DNA of 64,000 bases from positions 299,024,208 to 299,088,207 of the forward strand of contig OY986435.1 in assembly GCA_963920525.1 (NCBI GenBank), read 5' to 3'. The position numbers were made by a program, and so were the translations under genes. The DNA is from Dichetophora obliterata. Taxonomy: Eukaryota; Arthropoda; Insecta; Diptera; Sciomyzidae. This document shows positions 57,214 through 64,000 of this stretch, piece by piece. Under the pieces are notes generated by a model, which ran no database searches, was not told where the DNA came from, and was given only the letters and a program-made list of their open reading frames with translations. How positions within the stretch are numbered: the first letter of the stretch is position 1; every line of letters begins with the position of its first letter.

Positions 57214-58430
57214 AAGGGTGTTTTTATAGAGTGATACAAGTTTAAATCATAATAAAACAGAGTAATATATTTTCAATATCAATGAAACGGGCTTTATTGG
57301 ATAGAAAATTTTATGACATTAATGTTTAAATATAGTTGGCGTGTACAAGGCGTAATCTGGAACACAAGCTTTCACAAACTTTTCGCAGCATTTGCGGCCG
57401 TATCTCACCGATAACTCTTCGAATGTTGATTTCCAGGTGTTCAATTGTTTGTGGTTTATCGACGTAGATAAGTGATTTTACATAACCCCAAAGAAAATAA
57501 TCACACGATCTTGGGGGCCAATTAATTGGGCCATTTCGTGAACTATTTTTTCGTCAAAAGTTTCCTTGAATAAATCAATTGTAGCTCCCGCTGTGTGACA
57601 TGTAGCTCCAATCTGTTCGAACTACAGAAGATCAGCAATATTAGTGCCAGCTAAATGGGGTACCCGTTCACCATTGACAGTAACATTCTGGCCATCATCG
57701 TTTTTGAAGACATATAAAAGCGCACCAAACACTAATTTTCTGTGGATGTAATGGTGTTTCGACAAAATCTTGTGGATTCTCCTCACTCCAAATACGACAA
57801 TTCTGTTTATTTACGTACCCATTCAACCAAAAATGGGCTTCATCGGAAAATACAATTTTTCATGGAAACTAAAAATCAATATCAATTTGTACTTCAGCCC
57901 ATTCGCCGAATTGGCGGCGCATACGATGGTCGTTTGGCTTTAATTCCTACACGAGTTGAATCTTAAAAGGTTTTAAGCCAAGATCTTTTCGTAAAATTTT
58001 CCATAAAGTGGAGGAACAAAACCACAGTTGCTGAGAACCACTACGAATTGATTGATTAGGATCATCTTCAATGATTTCCTGTACAGCGGCTACAGTTTCT
58101 TCAGTGCGCACTGTTCAGCGTCTTACGGGATCCACATTATCAGTAACAGTAAATGTGGTCCAAAAACGATCTATTGTTCTTCGAATTAGCAGCTCTGAAG
58201 GACGATTATGTACGCCATAAAATGGACGAAGGTCACGATAAGTTTGACGAACAGAACCATTATTTTGATTAAAAATTTCCACAATTTGCACGCGTTTCTC
58301 TGGTGTAAGTCGATTCATATTAAAATGTCGAAGCAAAATAAATAAAAAGCAATTACCAGCTGTTAAATAAATGGTCAAATGAAGCAGTGATGCCAACTCA
58401 AAGTTGTATCACTCTATATAAAACACCCTT
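57214..58430 (-). mobile_element. Complete-length mariner-family (rosa-like) element with TA duplication
   Basis: The ends are inverted: AAGGGTGTTTTTATAGAGTG at the left and, on the minus strand, AAGGGTGTTTTATATAGAGT at the right, both continuing into GATACAA. TA at 57212-57213 and 58431-58432 is the target duplication. The 1217-bp length fits a full element carrying one transposase gene. Its coding sequence is broken (57326-58318). Confidence 0.9.
57326..58318 (-). pseudogene. Mariner-family (rosa-like) transposase, broken
   Basis: Start at the ATG at 58316-58318 (MNRLTPEKRVQIVEIFNQN). The helix-turn-helix part follows (RTEETVAAVQEIIEDDPN, QSIRSGSQQL, STLWKILRKDLGLKPFKIQL). Then the catalytic core: KIVFSDEAHFWLNGYVNKQN (first aspartate), FEQIGATCHTAG where the second aspartate of QQD has become isoleucine, and NGPINWPPRSCD running straight into YFLWGYVK. 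The four or five residues normally between (LTPLD) are deleted there. C-terminus NIRRVIGEIRPQMLRK, stop at 57326-57328. There are several in-frame stops and frame changes in the middle. The spacing of the last two catalytic positions in intact relatives suggests the DD41D (rosa) type; this is from general knowledge and is not measurable in this damaged copy. Confidence 0.85.
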
Positions 58431-58439
58431 TATATAGTA

Positions 58440-59912
58440 TTCATGCTGAAATGAAATAAATCAAAATTTTTATTAAAATTTATTACACTCTTATTCTACA
58501 TCTGCCACTCTTTTTTTTACTCAATCTAAAACTTAAAAATTTTCAAGTGACAACATTGCTTGTAATGCTTATAGCTATGCGTTTGGATGTTAAAATGCAT
58601 AACTGTGCGTATTTGTTGGTGGTTGCCGATTGAAAGTTCTGTAGTTGCTGTAGATGCTTTGTACTGATGTTACTTCCTGTTGTTATTTCTAGTAATAGTA
58701 ATGCTCCGTTAATTCTCTGACTCCTTTGAACTCCTTTTCTCTCAGTGTCACTCTCTTTCTTCCACAAATAATGCAGCTTCAGTGATGTAAGAAGGTATAA
58801 ATATATGTTGAATGTTCAGCTCCTTAAGGCCTTATGCTACAGCAGAAGCAACAAAATTTAAAACTTACTTAACTCTGGAAAGCTTACTTAACTCTGGAAG
58901 ATATCTTTTTCTAATTTGTATGTACAATTAACATGTAAAATTTTCTTGAATTAAACTGAAGATTGCTGAATTTTGTTAAAACAAATGCTTAATTTTAGTT
59001 TCTTTAAAGCCAAGAAATTAAATAAATTAATGAAATGATTTCTATCCTCTTCTCCTTTTTTTCTATTTAAATTTTACAACAGGCTTAGTCGAATCTACCA
59101 ACGTTAGCTTTACACTTTGTATGTTAAATAACGATAGCGTTTTAGGGTTAAAAAAATTTCTATTATGAAAACAAAATATTTCGTGTGATTTTTCAAGATA
59201 AAAATATACATTTTTAAAGCTAAATAAATTTTACAATACATCTTCAACTTTTAAAATACATCTTTTTATTGAGTCATCTATGAGACAGTATAACTCAAGC
59301 AATTTCGATTCAATTGACTTAAAAATTTAACTGCAGTTTCTGCAGTAGATTCTTTTAAGAAATGCGTACGGTTTTCGAAAATATTAGAAATTGTTTATGT
59401 TGTTATTTAAATTCTTTTAATTTTTACCGAAACTCAGATTTTTTTAAGGCATGGCTTTTTTCAAAAATGTATATTTTTAAAATTTTCTACGTGAGTAAAA
59501 GCTCAATACCCTTGGAATAAGGTAAAATTCATGTAAATACCATGAAAATATATATATATTATAGACATCTAAGAAACCGCCTTTTCGAAAATGACGAAAT
59601 ATCGATTTTTTGGTGTTTTAAAAGAGCTTGTAAAGAAAAAATTTCAAATTTTTTCGTCAAAATTTGTGAATGATTTAAATCTTTATTATGTTGCTTATTT
59701 TGGGAAATATAAAAAAGTGACATGCAAAAAACATTACTTTTTGGCCAAAAAAGGGCTTTAGGAGATCCGAAACCGCTCCATGGGGATTATTACGGACTAA
59801 AAAAAAATATGATGCCGAAATAATTTTTAAAAGTCCTTCTAACTTTTGTGTCCGGCGAAATCTAAATTTCGATCCGTCCGTACTGTTTAGGTAAAAAAAT
59901 GTTTTTGCAAGT
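58440..59912. other. Gene-free stretch
   Basis: No gene was recognised. A short (AT)n tract lies near 59550. Confidence 0.45.
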
Positions 59913-60510
59913 GGCTTGTTCGAGTCTCAATAACTGCAGCAATATTGCGCAACATATTAAAGTATCACGTTCGATACAAAAATCTTGCAACTATTGCAAA
60001 AGTCAAACGTTCTACCAAGTAAAAATTTGTCTTTAGGCGCGCGCAAAATGCAAAAACCCAGCAATATAAACATTTATACTGCGCGAAATTTATGGAAAAA
60101 GAATTGTATGCAAAATTGGTACTTATTGTAATCCATTTTATATTAAATGGTAATTAGTTTATATGCAGATATTAATTTATATATCATTTATTAAATTTTT
60201 CAGAGAAAAATTTTAAAAAATTTGCAGTTTTCTTCACTGCTCTCTCCTTTAAAATTTTGGTCAAAAACAACTTCTTTCCGCAAAAAACTTTGTTTTCTTT
60301 ATTTTCCATATTTTAATTATACTTTGCTTCCGTTGTCTGCAAAGTTATGAATCGCTAAATTTATTAAAAATATCGATCACAAAAGCAGCGTAAAATATTT
60401 TCAATATTTTGATCAAGTATCAACTAACCAGAAGCTCAATCTGCAACAGAGCTGCCAATGAGTAAAAGTGTTGCAGTATTGCTGCAATTATTGAGTGTCT
60501 CAAACAAGCC
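59913..60510. mobile_element. 598-bp element with ~40-bp inverted ends
   Basis: GGCTTGTTCGAGTCTCAATA at the left and GGCTTGTTTGAGACACTCAA on the minus strand at the right start arms that continue through ACTGCAGCAATATTG. No clear duplication of the target was found. The interior is AT-rich and non-coding. Confidence 0.65.
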
Positions 60511-62234
60511 CAATATCGAATTTACCACAGTTGCTTACAGTCTCGAAGATATTTTTTCAAAAAAGATTTATTTTTGAGAGCTGCACTGCATCGCTATTTT
60601 TTAAAAATAAATATTTTCTGAAAAATTATTATTTTGACGCTTATATGGCGAATTTTTAAAATTTTCTTCCAGCTCACGACTGGGTCCCTTACCAGTGAAA
60701 CCCAACGATCTGTCCCACTAGGGACCCCAGCCCTTTTAACGTGTCGAGTTAGACGAAGCCTCCAAGTCATTCCCTGAGAAGGCGTTCCCTGGACCTGGAC
60801 TTGGACGGCGGTAATCAATTAAATTTGATAATTAAATTTAATGAAATAATTTGATAATTAATGGAAATAATATCAATATATATATTTTTCTATATAACGA
60901 AGTATATGTATTTAATATGTATATTAGTGTGGGTAAATTTTTTTCTTGACCAAGCGGTTTTCAAAATCGTATTCTACGATGAATTCTAAAAAGGTTTGCC
61001 CCAGGAACCATGGGCTTAAAATCCAAATCGAGCTACCCGTTTTTAACGAGAACCTTTATTATTTTATATTTTTTTTTAAAATATGCCAAAAAAGTTATTG
61101 AATCTTCTAAGAAACTTGGCAACTTGAACTTGAGCCTATCGTTCATTCTCGTTGGTAAACCAAAGCTAGTAGACTTCTGCGATTGTATGTAACTAAAAAT
61201 TCACCATCAGAAAATTTTATAATTTTAGCAACGTTTCTTATGTACGTACCTATGTACTTTAAAGTAAAATATTATACCTCGGTTTAAAAATTGTTTATTT
61301 TAATGAGCGGACAGAACACTGAACTTAACATAAATAACACTCCAAATTTTGGATTATTTTGAATATATTTGCTTATACGTTCCTTTCTTATATTAACTTT
61401 AGCATATTTAAAAAAAATATAATATACGAAAAGTTTCTCGGTAAAAGCGAGAAGCTTGATTATGATTTTAGACCAATGGTTTCTTGGGCAAACCTTCTGA
61501 GAATTCATCGTAGATTGCGATTTTGACAACTGCTTGGTGAATTTTTTAATCCATACAAATTGATCTACTCTAATATATATATATAATGAAATTTGTAACT
61601 CGAAATATAAACACTAATTAAAGTAAAGTTTGTAATTGAACAATGCAATCAATTGTAACCCTTAGCCTTGAGACGACCAATCAGAGGATATCACTATCCC
61701 TAATATAATGAATAAAGTCATGAATTAAATTAAATAGTAATAAACTTAGAGTGTTCTCATTTAATTAAATTATCTCAAATATTATTCCTACCAGAAGGGA
61801 CTTAATGCGAGAAATATTCTATCGCGGCACGGTTCCCGTGCGATTCGAAGGCATATCCAATCCGAAAAATCAATGTCGTTGGGATTTAATAAATTAAGAA
61901 TATGCAGAATAAGTAAAGTAGCCATTATAATAGAACATATATAGTAGAAACTCACGTTTAATTTTTTTTACTGAGTTAGGACGAAATAATCCCAGTTAAT
62001 CCTAAATGGCAACCTACTCATGAAAGATAACATGAGACATAACTGTTCAGGTAGTCAGCCTTTGTCCTACAGGGGTGATGCTCTCGTTATTAATATAAGG
62101 TTGTTTTTTTTTCTTTATATGAACTTAAGGATTTTATGGCTTAACGGTCCAGCCAAATTGAAGAAAACAACAAGCTGGCGAGCAACGGAGGAATCATACG
62201 AGGTTTCTAGCTAACCAGATGTACATAACGTCAT
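60511..62234. other. Gene-free stretch with one GC-richer patch (60661-60812)
   Basis: The patch reads on the minus strand as VQVQGTPSQGMTWRLRLTRH then VKRAGVPSGTDRWVSLV. It looks like residual coding sequence, but I cannot assign it. GCACGGTTCCCGTGC at 61828-61842 is a perfect 6-7-bp stem. Confidence 0.35.
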
Positions 62235-62285
62235 AGGCGTCCGCAGGGGTTAGGGAGAGAAGGGGGAACTTTCCCCCTAAGCAGT
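62235..62285. repeat. End sequence related to the 31271-31529 miniature element
   Basis: CATAGGCGTCCGCAGGGG, followed by G-rich and then CTTTCCCCC sequence, resembles the right terminus of the element at 31271-31529 (CATTGGCGTCGGAAGCGGGG). No partner end was found. Confidence 0.4.
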
Positions 62286-63584
62286 AAAATTTTTTATATA
62301 TCTTCATATTACATCAAAAAAGCTGTAAGTTTATATTAAAACATTTTAAGAGAAAGGCAAAAATTTTTCTAAATTGTAAGTTGCGCTTAAACTAAGGGCT
62401 TTGAGAACTTTGTTAATAACAACGTCGTTTTTAGTTGTAGAAGTAAAAAATTTTGCGAAACACGTATTCTGGACAGGTGCATCATAATCAATCAAAAAAT
62501 CGATTTTAAATTTTTTGTAACTTACGGCTTTTTTGATTAAATATGACGATATATTCATTATGTATTTAATATATTCTGAAAACAATATAAAAATACTTTT
62601 TTATGTTAACTATAAATAATGCTGAGCTTTTTAATAATAATTCATTTTTAAATAGTACGTTGTACCCGTTGCTGTAAGGCCGTGTTCATATTACGCGTTT
62701 TTTTTTTTTTTGCAAACGCGGCTGAAAAATATTTTACATTTTTATACAAACATATTTTTTGTATGTATTTAAATACATTTATTTATATAATATTCAGTAT
62801 TTTCAACCGCGTTTACGAAAAGAAAGTTGAAAGCGTTGTCGCAATCGTATGATCTACACTAGTTTCACAGGCACTTTTCAATACGTATTCATAAATAAAA
62901 AGTTTTTCTACGAATTTTATTCGTAATTTTCAGCCACGAAGAGAATTCGTAGCATGGACGTAGTTTGGTACTCATTTCGAAAATTCTATTCGTATTCGTA
63001 CAAAAAAAAAATTTATATTGTACGAATACATTTACGAATGATTCTAATACCTAATTACGAAAAAAAACCTTTTGTTCAGGTGGGGTTTGAACCGCGGTTC
63101 TTAAGCTTATGGGCTACCTTGCAATCACTCATTTCAATATATTCGGTAATTTTTCGAAAGCCAATCTTACCGATGTCAGTTATAAATTTTTTAAACTCAA
63201 CTAAAAGTTTGTACCTTCTACGAATAATGCGTACGGTAAACCTACGAATGAATTTTTTGTTAAATACTACGAATGTAATGAAAGAAATTACGAAGTTATT
63301 CCTACGAGAAATTGACAAATGCTAAGGAGTGTTATCCCTTATTAGTCGAAAATCATTCTTTGTAGCAACAGATAGCAAAGGGCATTTAATTCAATAACGG
63401 ATATAAACTTTGACGAACAGTTAATTCATGTTTTTAAGCCATTTTAAGCAAGCAGAAGACAAAGTAAATAAATTAAAAAAAATTAATGTTTTCCAAAAAG
63501 TCGGCTTGTTTTTCTATCATAAAAATGATCTAGTTTGGAATTTTTTTTAAATTTTTCCTAAACTTATTAAAATGACAAACAATC
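62286..63584. other. Gene-free stretch rich in TACGAAT words
   Basis: TACGAAT/ATTCGTA words cluster at 62900-63300 on both strands, suggesting a decayed inverted-repeat element whose ends I cannot fix. The 123-codon frame at 62954 is not convincing. Confidence 0.4.
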
Positions 63585-63995
63585 TATATATATAAAATGG
63601 AATGTGTGTTTGTTTATTTGTTTGTTTGTGCCTTATAGGAGACCAAACCTCTGGACCGATCTTCCTGAAATTTTCACAGTATTTAACTGGGACTCTGAAT
63701 TGATTAATAGGGTACTTTATTTAGACCACGCCCACTTTTACGCCCACTTTTTTAAGATTATGTAATTGCTCCCATATAGTTTTTAACATATTTACTTCAA
63801 ATTGTATACACATTATACTCCAGGCGAGGTAGAAATAAACATTTATTACGCCACGCCCCCTTTCACGCCCCTTTTCACGCCAAATTTAAGTTTTAAACTT
63901 TTTGTTCTCTGTACAAATTTGTTCCTTCCAACGGATTATTTATTATTTGGTAGTATATTGCTCTTAATACTTTTAACGTCGCCATATTACTATGA
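63585..63995 (+). repeat. Dispersed repeat: TATATATAAAATGGAATG head and CACGCCCACTTTT units
   Basis: The head (AATGTGTGTTTGTTTATTTG ... GACCGATCTTCCTGAAATTT) resembles the short block at 21960-21995. It is followed by CCACGCCCACTTTTACGCCC and CCACGCCCCCTTTCACGCCC, in the style of the arrays at 19.9 and 56.2 kb. It continues to the window end. Confidence 0.5.
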
Positions 63996-64000
63996 ACCAC

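Noticed and set aside
63078..63117. tRNA-like B box (GGTTCAAACCCCACC on the minus strand)
   Set aside because: The sequence fits a Pol III B box, but the 5-bp T stem does not pair, and no D arm, A box or acceptor stem is found at the right distance. A tRNA-derived SINE remnant is possible but unsupported.
62954..63325. 123-codon plus-strand frame
   Set aside because: It runs through TACGAAT repeat words and a poly-A tract with no recognisable domain. The opposite strand is also open.

Overview
This window is AT-rich, intron-like eukaryotic DNA from an insect, most likely a higher fly. A tephritid is my guess. The clues are a hobo-type terminal repeat, rosa-like mariner copies, a CAA/GTT-rich background, and relics of piggyBac, PIF/Harbinger, Transib, hAT and jockey-group elements. 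I see no intact host gene and no rRNA, tRNA, CRISPR or bacterial-type operon. The only candidate host coding sequences are a fragment of the pyruvate carboxylase C-terminus (5.25-5.53 kb) and an unidentified possible last exon at 57.0 kb. The window reads as a heterochromatin-like or large-intron graveyard of transposons, much of it nested.

Layout. 0-6 kb: hAT coding scraps (BED finger, DUF4371-type core) and a TTAA-bounded element at 3.30-5.83 kb. That element carries the pyruvate carboxylase piece and is itself interrupted by a 1.5-kb hAT-like element with a perfect 8-bp duplication. 7.4-10.5 kb: a PIF/Harbinger relic hosting a palindromic array, then an 811-bp hAT relic with a perfect 8-bp duplication. 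11.5-15.2 kb: a 534-bp triple tandem repeat, two miniature elements and an exact 137-bp duplication. 15.4-18.0 kb: a decayed piggyBac with all three catalytic aspartates still readable. 22.1-23.9 kb: a 1.8-kb foldback with hobo termini. 25.3-26.9 kb: a mariner relic split by a 740-bp TTAA element. 28.1-29.9 kb: a Transib/RAG1-like transposase pseudogene. 30.7-33.9 kb: miniature elements and hairpins. 39.6-41.5 kb: a second copy of the 3.4-kb hAT-like element with two further insertions. 46.3-48.2 kb: an inverted-repeat-bounded block containing two different minisatellites. 49.8-52.1 kb: a jockey-group LINE pol relic. 57.0-58.4 kb: the possible host exon followed immediately by a mariner copy with both ends present.

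How the parts relate. Almost everything is explained by repeated DNA-transposon insertion. At least seven distinct terminal-repeat types here are flanked by 8-bp direct repeats, the hAT signature. One 241-bp module recurs in two unrelated settings (8.1-8.9 kb and 22.4-23.6 kb), and one 534-bp-family module recurs at 11.5, 32.2 and 56.7 kb. All boundaries and duplications were read by eye from the sequence. Family names rest on recognised protein motifs or terminal repeats and have not been checked by a database search.
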